The notes beneath the pieces were generated by a model. It did not search any database, was not told the origin of the DNA, and was given only the letters and a program-made list of their open reading frames with translations. A stretch of 64,000 nucleotides of DNA, taken from the NCBI GenBank assembly GCA_007713455.1, contig VMRT01000001.1, positions 372,001 through 436,000 of the forward strand. The letters run 5' to 3'. Shown here in pieces: positions 21,283-29,113 of this stretch (positions are counted from its first letter, which is position 1; each line of letters begins with the position of its first letter). The position numbers and the translations under genes are program-made. The DNA comes from Pseudomonas sp. Its GTDB lineage: Bacteria; Pseudomonadota; Gammaproteobacteria; Pseudomonadales; Pseudomonadaceae.

Positions 21283-22074
21283 TCAGGTTTCAACAAGTTG
21301 CTGCAGGAAGTTCTTCAGCGCAACGCCGGGTTCATCGTCTTCCGATGCAATCATGCGAATGCCCCATTGTCTCAACACTTCTTCCTGAACCGGGTTCGGC
21401 TTGTGTGAGAACACATATGAAATGGGCCGAACACCGAGCGTCTCGTGTTCGTTCCATATCTTCGACAGCTTGTGAAATAGCAGACGTATATTGGTATCGG
21501 AAAGACTGTATCCGATAAACAGAACGGCCTTGCTCAATGTATCGGCGCGTAACTTGATATCCAGCGGCGTTTCGAACTGCAGGCGCTGGTAGTAGCTGGT
21601 CTCGTCAAGCACGATCGAGGCGTCATCATCGAAGTCACCGTGGAACTTGACGATCTGCCTGACGCCATCACGGGCCTTGGTCAGGTCACTGGCGTTGGCA
21701 ATCTTGATGTAGTCCACCGCATGGGCGTCATGGGCGTACTCCAGCCAACGGTCATAGTTGGTGGTATAGATCGCCGGAAAACGGCCACGCACGATCAGCC
21801 GATGAATTTCCGAGTCACGTATTTCGATGTTGCGATGCCACTCGCGGTCCATCCAGCTGCGCAGCGGGCCGATGCTGCCTTTCTTGATCCGGTAGTACTC
21901 GGCCAGGGCGAGGAAATTGCCGTAGGCGTTGAACACTTCCGGGTCGTAGTCGAGCTGCACGGCGATCTCGTCGATCAGCTCCTTCCACGGCGGCAAGCCA
22001 ATGTTGGCGGATACGCCGGAACCGACAAAAAGGATCAGGCGATTGTTCCGGTACGCTTCGCGGAGCTGGTCCAT
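21283..22074 (-). CDS. SIR2-like NADase-type protein, KomC-like
   Basis: 263-residue SIR2-fold protein. Visible NAD-site motifs: GSGVS at residues 18-22 (variant of the GAGxS loop), TTNYD at 104-108, KFHGD with the catalytic-type histidine at 145, and GYSLSDTNI at 188-196. There are no zinc-binding cysteine pairs, so it is the SIR2-like type found in anti-phage systems (NAD+ depletion) rather than a protein deacetylase. It starts 6 bases after the stop of the HAM1-like gene, so the two form an operon. This pairing resembles KomC with KomB of the Kongming defence system. Base composition is lower in GC than flanking core genes, suggesting acquisition. NADase activity is inferred. Confidence 0.8.
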   Translation of the reverse strand: MDQLREAYRNNRLILFVGSGVSANIGLPPWKELIDEIAVQLDYDPEVFNAYGNFLALAEYYRIKKGSIGPLRSWMDREWHRNIEIRDSEIHRLIVRGRFPAIYTTNYDRWLEYAHDAHAVDYIKIANASDLTKARDGVRQIVKFHGDFDDDASIVLDETSYYQRLQFETPLDIKLRADTLSKAVLFIGYSLSDTNIRLLFHKLSKIWNEHETLGVRPISYVFSHKPNPVQEEVLRQWGIRMIASEDDEPGVALKNFLQQLVET

Positions 22075-22080
22075 GGTTGC

Positions 22081-22629
22081 TCAGGACTCCCGCAGATAGG
22101 CGACGAAGGCGTCGAGTGCGCGCCGGCGCATGGAAAGGCCGTTCTTTTGCGTGCCCAGCTGCGCGAACGTCTGGGTCTGGCCTTCGGGAATGAATACGTC
22201 GTCCCATTCGAAGCCGCCATGCCCGGCTGGCGACGGTGCGATGCGCCCGGCGACCACGCCTTCGAAGAAATGCCGTTTGCGACCGTCGCAATAGCCGATC
22301 AGGGTCCGCGCCTCGGCGGCCGGATCGTCCAGCCGCCCGATCAGCTCCGAGAATCGCTCGGCCTGCAGTCGGTCCCAGAAGATCTGCGTCAGCCCGCCGG
22401 GAAAGCCGTTGAGGCTGTTGATGAAAAGCCCGGTGTGTTCGACGAAGACCGGTTTACCGATCATCTTGAAGGCGACCAGCAGTTTGTCGCTGACCAGCTG
22501 GTGCAGGTCCTCGGTACGCAGCTCCTCGATACGGATGGGGAAGGGCTTCACCTCGATTCCGCTGGGCTGGAGAATCTCGCAAACCTCGAGGATCTTCTGC
22601 GGGTTGATGGACGCGAAGCGGATTTTCAT
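22081..22629 (-). CDS. HAM1/ITPA-like protein with altered catalytic site, KomB-like
   Basis: 182 residues from the ATG at 22629 (MKIRFASINPQKILEVCEIL); a TTG at 22671 could add 14 residues. The fold is that of inosine-triphosphate pyrophosphatase: ASINPQK (6-12), FVEHTGLFINSLNGFPGG (62-79), GGFEWDDVFIPEG (138-150) and KNGLSMRRRAL (162-172). Compared with human ITPA (VEDT, SHR) the catalytic aspartate is histidine (H65) and the SHR histidine is methionine (M167). It may therefore bind dITP-like nucleotides without efficient hydrolysis, which fits a sensor role. It is directly upstream of the SIR2 gene. A divergent housekeeping ITPase is the alternative reading. Confidence 0.8.
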   Translation of the reverse strand: MKIRFASINPQKILEVCEILQPSGIEVKPFPIRIEELRTEDLHQLVSDKLLVAFKMIGKPVFVEHTGLFINSLNGFPGGLTQIFWDRLQAERFSELIGRLDDPAAEARTLIGYCDGRKRHFFEGVVAGRIAPSPAGHGGFEWDDVFIPEGQTQTFAQLGTQKNGLSMRRRALDAFVAYLRES

Positions 22630-22813
22630 GGAACGAGCCAGCTCGGTTTCGACGGATGAACGCTGCCGCAACGACGGCCGCCCTTGTCTGTATGACGCAA
22701 GGTGAGTGGCTCGGTTCTCCTGCCCAGCTGATTAATCGATCAGGCGCGCCTATGGACGTTGCAGCGCCACGTCTTAAACGAATGACATTGCAGCCTCTGG
22801 CGGGGAGGGCGCT
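22630..22813. promoter_or_regulatory. Upstream region of the HAM1-SIR2 operon
   Basis: 184 bases between the truncated haemoglobin stop and the HAM1-like start; it must hold the operon promoter unless transcription reads through. It contains the short inverted repeat CTGAT-TAATCG-ATCAG (22728-22743), a possible operator about 100 bases before the start. No confident -35/-10 was identified. Confidence 0.35.
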
Positions 22814-23254
22814 TCAGCTCCGGCCCGGACGCATCGGGCAGACTGCCTGCACCTGACGGATGCGCTCGGCGGGGACGCGCAGCTGCCGTAGCAGGTACTC
22901 GGCGAACTCTGGCGTGAATGGCTGACGGGCGATGGCCTGTTCCATGCAAAACAGCCAGGCATCGCGTTCGGCTTCGCCGACCTGCCAGCGGGTATGGAAC
23001 TGCGGAATGCTGATGCCGCCATACTTCTCTGCGTATCGCTTCGGGCCGCCCAGCCAGCCGCTCAGAAAACTCGCCAGCCGGTCCCGGGCGTCGCTCACGT
23101 CCGCCGGATACATTGCACGAACGCCCGCGGCTTCTGGCGCCAGGTCCATCACCTGGTAGAAGTCCGCGACCAGCTGTTGCAGGCCCGGTTCGCCGCCGGC
23201 TGCCTGGAACGAGGCGTCGCCGACGCCGAATGCGGGACCTTGATCGGGGTTCAT
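22814..23254 (-). CDS. Group II truncated haemoglobin
   Basis: 146-residue haem protein of the 2-over-2 globin fold. The motif FLSGWLGGPKRYAEKYGG (about residues 64-81) and the distal/proximal region around PQFHTRW identify the group II family (YjbI/GlbO). Such proteins bind oxygen and are linked to nitrosative or oxidative stress protection. The N-terminal about 15 residues are variable. It is followed on the same strand, after 184 bases, by the HAM1-SIR2 pair; I see no functional link. Confidence 0.88.
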   Translation of the reverse strand: MNPDQGPAFGVGDASFQAAGGEPGLQQLVADFYQVMDLAPEAAGVRAMYPADVSDARDRLASFLSGWLGGPKRYAEKYGGISIPQFHTRWQVGEAERDAWLFCMEQAIARQPFTPEFAEYLLRQLRVPAERIRQVQAVCPMRPGRS

Positions 23255-23389
23255 CAGACTCGTCTCTGGCTCGTTGAAAGGGCGCGAGATGATGCGCGCT
23301 TGTGCCAGATCAAAACAAGTGCGAGCAGGGCCCGCAACGTGCAGGCAGCTGGTCTAAGCTGAAGGTCCACACAACAGCGGAGACAGGAA

Positions 23390-23821
23390 ATGCGCAGGCT
23401 TCTGGTTGCATACGATGGTTCGGACAACGCCAAGCGCGCCCTGCAGTATGTCGTCGATCTGGCGCGGGATACCGGGATCGCGCTACAGGTGCATGTGGTC
23501 AACGTTCAGCACGAACCGATCATCTACGGCGAATACGTGACGTCGGCGATGATCGATGAACTCAACAATGGCCTGATGGCCAAGGCGCGCTCCGTGCTCG
23601 ACGAAGCGACAGCCGTGTTGCAGGCCGGCGGCCTGAGCTGCGAAACCCATGCGCTGCTGGGCAATGTTGCCGAGCAGGTCAACGACGCGGTCAAGCGGCT
23701 GGGCTGCGACACGGTGGTGATGGGCACCCGTGGTCTGGGCAGCTTCACCGGGATGCTGATGGGCTCGGTGGCGAACCGGGTGATCCATGAGGTATCGGTC
23801 CCGGTGCTCTTGGTCAAGTGA
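23390..23821 (+). CDS. Universal stress protein (UspA family)
   Basis: 143-residue single-domain Usp. It starts MRRLLVAYDGSDNAKRALQY and has the nucleotide-binding pattern GTRGLGSFTGMLMGSVANRV (G-2X-G-9X-G-S) at about residues 112-131, so it is probably of the ATP-binding type. An AGGA site precedes the ATG. Cytoplasmic stress protein of unspecified role, convergent with the HNH nuclease gene. Confidence 0.92.
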   Translation: MRRLLVAYDGSDNAKRALQYVVDLARDTGIALQVHVVNVQHEPIIYGEYVTSAMIDELNNGLMAKARSVLDEATAVLQAGGLSCETHALLGNVAEQVNDAVKRLGCDTVVMGTRGLGSFTGMLMGSVANRVIHEVSVPVLLVK

Positions 23822-23842
23822 GCTGAATGCCGGTCTGGCCGA

Positions 23843-24187
23843 TCAGTCCTGCTTGCCCTTGAGCAGATCGGCCAGGTTGGCGAAGGCCTTGAAGGTTTCC
23901 TTCGGGCCCAGGTCGCTGCCCGGCCTGGCTTCGGCCTGGTACTGGTTGTCGGTGTAGCGGGAATGCTCGTTGTCGTGGCAGTACAGGCAGAGCAGCTCCC
24001 AGTTCGAGCCATCCTCGGGGTTGTTGTCGTGGTTGTGGTCCTTGTGGTGGACCGTCAACTCGCTCAGGCGCTTGCCGGAAAATTCCCGCGCGCAACGACC
24101 GCAGACCCAGGGATACATCTTCAGTGCTTTTTCCCGATAGCCTTGTTCGCGCTGACTGTAGGGCGTGGTCGGTTTGCTGCTGCTCAT
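23843..24187 (-). CDS. yajD: HNH nuclease, YajD family
   Basis: 114 residues from the ATG at 24187 (MSSSKPTTPYSQREQGYREK). The zinc-finger HNH core is complete: CGRC at about residue 29, LTVHHKDHNHDNNPEDGSNW with the His-His and Asn, then CLYCHDNEH. YajD-type proteins are widespread small HNH proteins, and the biological target of this family is unknown. Charged and soluble. The start has only a weak ribosome site; a longer form would add 13 residues. Confidence 0.88.
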   Translation of the reverse strand: MSSSKPTTPYSQREQGYREKALKMYPWVCGRCAREFSGKRLSELTVHHKDHNHDNNPEDGSNWELLCLYCHDNEHSRYTDNQYQAEARPGSDLGPKETFKAFANLADLLKGKQD

Positions 24188-24280
24188 GGTGAATGCTCGC
24201 CGGGTTCGTTGTTCGTCAGGGCCCACCCCCGCGTCGGCATCGCCACGCGCGGGAACAGCCCCAAGTAAAGTCGATGGCTG

Positions 24281-24979
24281 TCAGCCCGCCAAGCCGACGT
24301 AGACGTTCTGCACGTCATCGTGGGCGTCGATGGCCTCGAGGAAGGCTTCGACTTCTTCCAATTCGGCACCGGACAGGCTGACCGGATTCTTCGGACGATA
24401 GCCCAGTTGCGCGGACTGCACGGTAAAGCCGAATTCCGGCAGCGCCTTGCACACGGCGTCGAGATCGGTGGGTTCGGTGATGAACAGCGTGCTGCCTTCG
24501 TCGGCTGCTTCGAAATCCTGCGCACCGGCCTCGATCGCGGCCATTTCCGCATCGGCGTCGCCTTCAGGCGCGGCTTCGATCATGCCGACGTGGTCGAAGT
24601 CCCAGCTCACCGAGCCGGAGGAGCCCAACTGGCCTTTGCGGAACAGTACGCGGATTTCGGCAACGGTGCGGTTGACGTTGTCGGTCAGGCACTCGACGAT
24701 CAGTGGCACCTGATGCGGCGCGAAGCCTTCGTAGAGTGTGCGTTCGTAGTGGACCACCTCACCGCTGAGGCCTGCGCCTTTCTTGATGGCGCGCTCCAAG
24801 GTGTCCTTGGGCATCGAGGCCTTCTTCGCCTGTTCGACGACCAGGCGCAGGCGCGGATTCATGTCGGGGTCGGCACCGCTGCGGGCTGCGATCATGATTT
24901 CCTTCGACAGCTTGCCGAAGATCCTGCCCTTGGCGTTCGCCGCCGCTTCCTTATGCTTCGCTTTCCACTGTGCGCCCAT
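24281..24979 (-). CDS. YebC/TACO1-family protein (second-type paralogue)
   Basis: 232 residues, full length for the YebC family, starting [21 protein letters not shown] and with [37 protein letters not shown]. YebC proteins were long annotated as transcription regulators; recent work on relatives supports a role in translation elongation at difficult sequences. The N-terminus differs from canonical YebC (MAGHSKWANIK), and the gene is not next to ruvC, so I take it as a paralogue. Acidic C-terminal half. Divergent from the EamA gene. Confidence 0.88.
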   Translation of the reverse strand: MGAQWKAKHKEAAANAKGRIFGKLSKEIMIAARSGADPDMNPRLRLVVEQAKKASMPKDTLERAIKKGAGLSGEVVHYERTLYEGFAPHQVPLIVECLTDNVNRTVAEIRVLFRKGQLGSSGSVSWDFDHVGMIEAAPEGDADAEMAAIEAGAQDFEAADEGSTLFITEPTDLDAVCKALPEFGFTVQSAQLGYRPKNPVSLSGAELEEVEAFLEAIDAHDDVQNVYVGLAG

Positions 24980-25194
24980 GCTCGTCCCCGTCTGAAGTGA
25001 TGAAGTCAGGCGCGGATTCTATAGCGTATTCCGGCCTTGCGTCGCCGGTGGCGGTCGAGCCTGACCTGTGCTGCCCGTGTCAGGGCGATGGGCGGTTGCT
25101 CCGCACTGTGCCGCTCATTTTGGCGATCACTGTATGGAGCGATCACCCGAAGCGGCGTCTTTAATGCACCTTTTACGCAACAGGGTGCGTTGCC

Positions 25195-26079
25195 ATGTCG
25201 CCTCGGGATCTGCTGCTCGCGCTGGTCGTCATCGTCGTCTGGGGCATGAACTTCGTGGTGATCATGGTCGGCCTGCACGACGTGCCGCCGATGCTGCTGG
25301 GTGCGTTGCGTTTCATGCTGGCGGCCGTGCCGGCGGTGTTCTTCATCAAGCGTCCGCAGGTGCCGTTGCGCTGGATGCTGGCCTATGGGCTGACCATCTC
25401 GCTCGGGCAGTTCGCCTTTCTGTTCACGGCGATGAAACATGGCATGCCGGCCGGACTGGCCTCGCTGGTGCTGCAGTCGCAGGCGTTCTTCACGCTGTTC
25501 TTCGCGGCGCTGTTTCTCGGCGAGCGATTGCGCGCAGCCAACTTGCTGGGACTGGTCATCGCGGCCTGCGGTCTGGCGATGGTCGGCGCGCAGACCGGCC
25601 TGGGCATGACCCTGAGCGGTTTCGTGCTGACCATCTGCGCGGCGTCGATGTGGGCGCTGGGCAACATCGTCACGCGCAAGGTCGGCAAGGTGAACCTGGT
25701 CGGGCTGGTGGTATGGGGCAGTCTGGTGCCGCCGCTGCCATTCCTGGCGCTGTCGCTATGGCTCGAGGGGCCGGCGGTGATCGAGGCGGCGCTGCGCGGC
25801 ATTGGTTGGCAGACGATTCTGGTGCTGGCCTATCTGGCATTCGGCGCGACGATTCTCGGCTATGGCCTGTGGAGTCGCTTGCTGTCGCGTTACCCGGCGA
25901 GCCAGGTGGCCCCGTTCTCGCTGCTGGTGCCGGTGGTCGGGCTGACGTCAGCCAGCGTGTTGCTGGGCGAGCGGCTGGGGACGCTGCAATTGGGTGGGGC
26001 GTTGCTGGTGATGCTCGGCCTGGGGGTGAATGTTTGCGGTAGCTGGTTGTTCGGTCGGTTGCGTCTGGCCAGGGTCTGA
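25195..26079 (+). CDS. EamA/DMT-family exporter
   Basis: 294 residues with ten membrane segments in two EamA repeats (about 5-130 and 145-285), the drug/metabolite transporter fold. Nearest character is the O-acetylserine/cysteine exporter-like (EamA/YdeD) group: VVWGMNFVVIMVGLHDVPPMLLGALRF at the start and a SLLVPVVGLTSASVLLGER segment near residue 245. Substrate uncertain. It ends 2 bases before a terminator hairpin. Confidence 0.9.
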   Translation: MSPRDLLLALVVIVVWGMNFVVIMVGLHDVPPMLLGALRFMLAAVPAVFFIKRPQVPLRWMLAYGLTISLGQFAFLFTAMKHGMPAGLASLVLQSQAFFTLFFAALFLGERLRAANLLGLVIAACGLAMVGAQTGLGMTLSGFVLTICAASMWALGNIVTRKVGKVNLVGLVVWGSLVPPLPFLALSLWLEGPAVIEAALRGIGWQTILVLAYLAFGATILGYGLWSRLLSRYPASQVAPFSLLVPVVGLTSASVLLGERLGTLQLGGALLVMLGLGVNVCGSWLFGRLRLARV

Positions 26080-26080
26080 A

Positions 26081-26103
26081 ACGCCCGGCATCAGACCGGG
26101 CGT
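26081..26103. terminator. Bidirectional terminator hairpin
   Basis: ACGCCCGG (26081-26088) pairs with CCGGGCGT (26096-26103) over a 7-base loop, directly after the EamA stop. It also lies 15 bases beyond the stop of the convergent 45-residue gene. No long T-run on either side. Confidence 0.65.
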
Positions 26104-26117
26104 CGCAGCGATAAGGC

Positions 26118-26255
26118 TCAATGGGTGGCGGCGTGGGCGCCGAGCAGCGTAGTGCCCGAGCCACTCTTCTTGTCGCGCTTGGCCATCCGTTTTTCTTGCG
26201 CCGTTTTCATCGGCTTTTTCTTGCCGTTCTTCTTTGCGTCCATTCCCTTGCTCAT
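26118..26255 (-). CDS. Small lysine-rich protein
   Basis: 45 residues, very basic (MSKGMDAKKNGKKKPMKTAQ, then EKRMAKRDKKSGSG), ending GTTLLGAHAATH. The start at 26255 has a good AGAGGTGA site 6 bases upstream. Short Lys-rich proteins of this type recur in pseudomonads; they could bind nucleic acid, but the role is unknown. Convergent with the EamA gene. Confidence 0.7.
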   Translation of the reverse strand: MSKGMDAKKNGKKKPMKTAQEKRMAKRDKKSGSGTTLLGAHAATH

Positions 26256-26404
26256 GGTGTTCACCTCTGATTGCTGGCTGGACATGTCCTGATGTGCGAA
26301 GGCCTGACTGTCGCTGCTGGAGCGAAGCCTGTTTCCGGCCTGTGCCTTCCATGACCGCTGCAGTATGGCACTGCTGGGCTGCATTGCACGCACTGCTTTG
26401 CTTA

Positions 26405-26565
26405 GGGTCTGTTCCCGTTTCGTCGCAAGCCGCGTTGCTGCGCCAAATAGCGCCATGGCCGGACAGCGTTCCGCAGGCGCGGGACGCAGGTAATGGTGGT
26501 TCCCTTGCCAAGTCCCACAACGCTGCATGGCGCCATTTGCCGCGCACGAAACGGGAACAGCCCCG
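26405..26565. mobile_element. MITE-like long inverted-repeat element
   Basis: The left arm GGGTCTGTTCCCGTTTCGT (26405-26423) is matched by the right arm ACGAAACGGGAACAGCCCC (26546-26564). Further in, GCGCCAAATAGCGCCATG pairs with CATGGCGCCATTTGCCGC (16 of 18), and CAGCGTT (26464-26470) with AACGCTG (26519-26525). The left arm has two extra segments (16 and 6 bases) relative to the right arm. The whole unit would fold as one hairpin of about 160 bases with a central loop at 26471-26518. It contains no gene and fills most of a 315-base gene-free stretch. No target-site duplication was evident. Confidence 0.55.
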
Positions 26566-26570
26566 AGGTA

Positions 26571-27284
26571 TCAGTCGAACAGGCTATGCTGGTCGCGCTG
26601 GGCGCGAAGGGCGTCGTAACGCTGGCGGAAAATCGCCCGATAATGCATGGCCAGACGCGGCAGCTTCGCCAGTTGCTGCAGGTTGTCTTCAGTCAGGTTC
26701 TGATCGAGAAAGCAGCGCCACAGGTGCGCGACGCTGATCTGCGGGTGCGGGCGCTCGAGCAACTGCAACGTTTCACCAGGGCGCACGGTGCCTGGCTCGA
26801 TGGTCCGATAGAGCCAGCCGGTGCGGCCGCTCGCCGACAGCTCCCGTGCCAGGCCACGCACACCGTGACGGTTGTCCAGCCTGATGCAGGGCGAGCGCGG
26901 CTGACTGATCTCGATCAGCGCGGTGCCCCAGCGAAGAAGATCGCCGATGCATACCTGCTCTTCGTCCAGCGCCTGGCTACCTAGGTTCTCACCGAAGGCG
27001 CCGAGAACAAGCCGCGCGCGCAGCGGTGGGAAGCGCTGCGACCAATACTGATAATGCTGGGTCGGGTAGTGGCAGAGGCTGCGATCCGGCCCGCCATGAA
27101 AACGCCGATCGGCGATCCGATCACCCTGCAGGCCATCCAGGCCCAGCCACAACGGGCCGTCGCTGGCTTGCTTGTCCATGGCGGTGGCTCTGCGACTATC
27201 CGGCAGCGGCGAAAACTGACGGCACAGCAATGGGCCGTCGACGGTCCAGGCTCCGAGCGAGGTGCGTGGCGCCTGCTGGGTCAC
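26571..27284 (-). CDS. MOSC domain protein (YiiM-like)
   Basis: 237 residues from a GTG at 27284 that overlaps the upstream gene's TGA by four bases (GTGA). The MOSC core is clear: GDRIADRRFHGGPDRSLCHYP with the Cys of the molybdopterin-type site (about residue 85), FGENL, and EISQPRSPCIRLD, followed by the C-terminal three-helix part of the YiiM type. YiiM relatives confer resistance to 6-hydroxylaminopurine, and MOSC domains generally bind molybdenum cofactor. The longer open frame up to 27614 is not similar to the family. Molybdoenzyme-like base-analogue reduction is the likely role. Confidence 0.85.
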   Translation of the reverse strand: MTQQAPRTSLGAWTVDGPLLCRQFSPLPDSRRATAMDKQASDGPLWLGLDGLQGDRIADRRFHGGPDRSLCHYPTQHYQYWSQRFPPLRARLVLGAFGENLGSQALDEEQVCIGDLLRWGTALIEISQPRSPCIRLDNRHGVRGLARELSASGRTGWLYRTIEPGTVRPGETLQLLERPHPQISVAHLWRCFLDQNLTEDNLQQLAKLPRLAMHYRAIFRQRYDALRAQRDQHSLFD

Positions 27285-27478
27285 GGCTGCTGTGCTCGGT
27301 TGAGCTGCTCCAGTTCGCGGCGGACCATGGCGGTGTATTCCGGTGGGCTGAGCTGATACAGCTCGGTGGCAACCCAGGCCAGCCAGCGCGAGCCGAGGGC
27401 CGCTTGCTGGTCCAGCAGGCGTTGGGCTTCGGCGCGGGCGCGCTCGGCATTGTTCTGATGAAAATCTGCTCGACTCAC
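27281..27478 (-). CDS. Small protein coupled to MOSC gene, unknown function
   Basis: 65 residues from a GTG at 27478, with GGAG 8 bases upstream. The sequence is mostly helical and charged (NNAERARAEAQRLLDQQAAL, then WLAWVATELYQLSPPEYTAMVRRELEQL). It overlaps the MOSC gene by four bases, so the pair is translationally coupled. I do not recognise the family. Confidence 0.7.
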   Translation of the reverse strand: MSRADFHQNNAERARAEAQRLLDQQAALGSRWLAWVATELYQLSPPEYTAMVRRELEQLNRAQQP

Positions 27479-27552
27479 GAATCGTCTCCGTCGCCGTACT
27501 CGGCGATGAAAGGGGCAGCGATGGTAAACCCGGAACGCTCGCGTTAGGCTCG

Positions 27553-29082
27553 ATGGCTATTCTTTTTGCGCCGCGAGAACGATGCATGCCGGTGTCCATG
27601 AACTTCAAGCACAAAATCTCCCGCCAGCGCCCCTATGGCAAGGCCGAGGCGGGCCTGCGGGCCAGCGATGGCAGCCTCGACGCCGTGCTGGACCAGCTGG
27701 AGAGCGATCGCGGGCGCATCATCAACTCGGCCGCGGTGCGCCGCCTGCAGCAGAAGACGCAGGTGTTTCCGCTGGAGCGCAATGCCGCGGTGCGCCGCCG
27801 CCTCACCCATTCGCTGGAAGTGCAGCAGACCGGCCGCTTCATCGTTCGCACCCTGTACAAGCAGCTCGGCCACCGTGCCGCGGAGTTCGGCCTGGACGGA
27901 CTCGAGCCGGCGTTGCAGAGCCTGGTCGAGATGACCTGCCTGATGCACGATATCGGCAATCCGCCGTTCGGCCATTTCGGCGAGTACGCCATCGGCGAGT
28001 GGTTCGAGCGCAATCTCGACGCGCTGTTCACGGCCGCCGTGACGCCGGGGCAGGGCGATGCCGAGCTGCGTAAACGGATGCTGGTCGATCTCAAGCACTT
28101 CGAAGGCAATGCCCAGGCGGTTCGCCTGGTGGTCTCGCTGCAACGCCTCAACCTGACCTATACGCAGTCCGCCGGACTGCTCAAGTACGTCCGTCCGGCC
28201 TATCAGGCCAAGCCCGCGAAAGGCACGCCAGGCGCCTACCTGCTGAAGAAGCCCGGCTTCTATCTGTCCGAGGAACCCTTCGTGCGTGCGCTGCAGGTGG
28301 CGCTCGATCTGCAGCCGTGCACGCGTCACCCGCTGGCCTACGTGATGGAGGCCGCCGACGACATCGCCTATTGCCTTGCCGACATCGAGGATTCGGTGGA
28401 GAAGGGCATCTTCAGTATCGAACAGCTGGCGCAGCTGCTGCTCGCCAAGTTCGCGCTGCATGGTTCGGTCGATGCCTCGGTGCCGGGTCCCGAGCGCAGT
28501 TTCCGGGGCATGGTCAACTATGCGCTGGAACGCGCACAGAAGGAGCCGATCAACAAGGCCGGCGAGTTCTTCATCTGGCTGCGGGTGAACATGATCCACC
28601 CGCTGGTGCAGCACGCTGCGCGGCAGTTCATCGACAACATCGACGCGGTTTATCACGGCACCCTGGATCGCGCGTTGCTGGAGGACGACAGCCTGCCCAA
28701 CGCCATCGTGCAGACCTTCAAGGATGTCGCGATGGAGCACGTGTTCTGCCACCGCGAGGTGGAAACGTTGCAACTGCAGGGCTATCGCATTCTCCAGGGC
28801 CTGCTCGACTTCTATGCGCCGCTGCTGCGCGTGCCGGCCACCGTGTTCGATGCACTCAGCCTCGGCACCTGCCGCAGCGAACCTCACCTGCAGATGCTGG
28901 CGCGACGCCTGCCCAACCAGCTGGTCAAGGCCTACCACGAAGCGCTCAAGGAGCACGCTGAGCAATCGGCGGATTGGCCTCTGTGGGAGTTCTACTACCG
29001 CAACCGGATGCTGCAGGACTACATCAGCGGCATGACCGACCAACTGGCTCAGGACGAGTATCGGGCCCTTTCCGCCCTCTGA
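27553..29082 (+). CDS. dgt: Deoxyguanosinetriphosphate triphosphohydrolase-like protein
   Basis: HD-domain dNTP triphosphohydrolase; Dgt removes triphosphate from dGTP and tunes dNTP pools. The HD motif is complete: RLTHSLEVQQ gives the first His, CLMHDIGNPPFGHFGE the His-Asp pair, and HPLAYVMEAADDIAYCLADIEDS the last Asp. ESDRGRIINSAAVRRLQQKTQVFPLE is the conserved N-terminal block. Total 509 residues from the ATG at 27553. Starts at 27586 or 27598 (MNFKHKISRQRPY) fit the E. coli alignment as well, so the start is uncertain. Some family members act against phage by dNTP depletion, but here the sequence looks like the housekeeping type. Confidence 0.93.
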   Translation: MAILFAPRERCMPVSMNFKHKISRQRPYGKAEAGLRASDGSLDAVLDQLESDRGRIINSAAVRRLQQKTQVFPLERNAAVRRRLTHSLEVQQTGRFIVRTLYKQLGHRAAEFGLDGLEPALQSLVEMTCLMHDIGNPPFGHFGEYAIGEWFERNLDALFTAAVTPGQGDAELRKRMLVDLKHFEGNAQAVRLVVSLQRLNLTYTQSAGLLKYVRPAYQAKPAKGTPGAYLLKKPGFYLSEEPFVRALQVALDLQPCTRHPLAYVMEAADDIAYCLADIEDSVEKGIFSIEQLAQLLLAKFALHGSVDASVPGPERSFRGMVNYALERAQKEPINKAGEFFIWLRVNMIHPLVQHAARQFIDNIDAVYHGTLDRALLEDDSLPNAIVQTFKDVAMEHVFCHREVETLQLQGYRILQGLLDFYAPLLRVPATVFDALSLGTCRSEPHLQMLARRLPNQLVKAYHEALKEHAEQSADWPLWEFYYRNRMLQDYISGMTDQLAQDEYRALSAL

Positions 29083-29113
29083 GGGTGCGCTGCACCAGAA
29101 CTGCCGCTGCGCT

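Noticed and set aside
22814-23254. Truncated haemoglobin as a third component of the HAM1-SIR2 system
   Set aside because: It is separated by 184 bases, belongs to a widespread stress family, and has no deaminase features that would make it a KomA equivalent.
24226-24263. Hairpin CCCCGCGT...ACGCGCGGG after yebC-type stop side
   Set aside because: Possible terminator or repeat, but imperfect and without T-run; kept only as part of the MITE-fragment note.
27553-29082. dGTPase as an anti-phage gene
   Set aside because: Some dNTP hydrolases are defensive, but all features here match the housekeeping Dgt family and neighbours are not defence genes.
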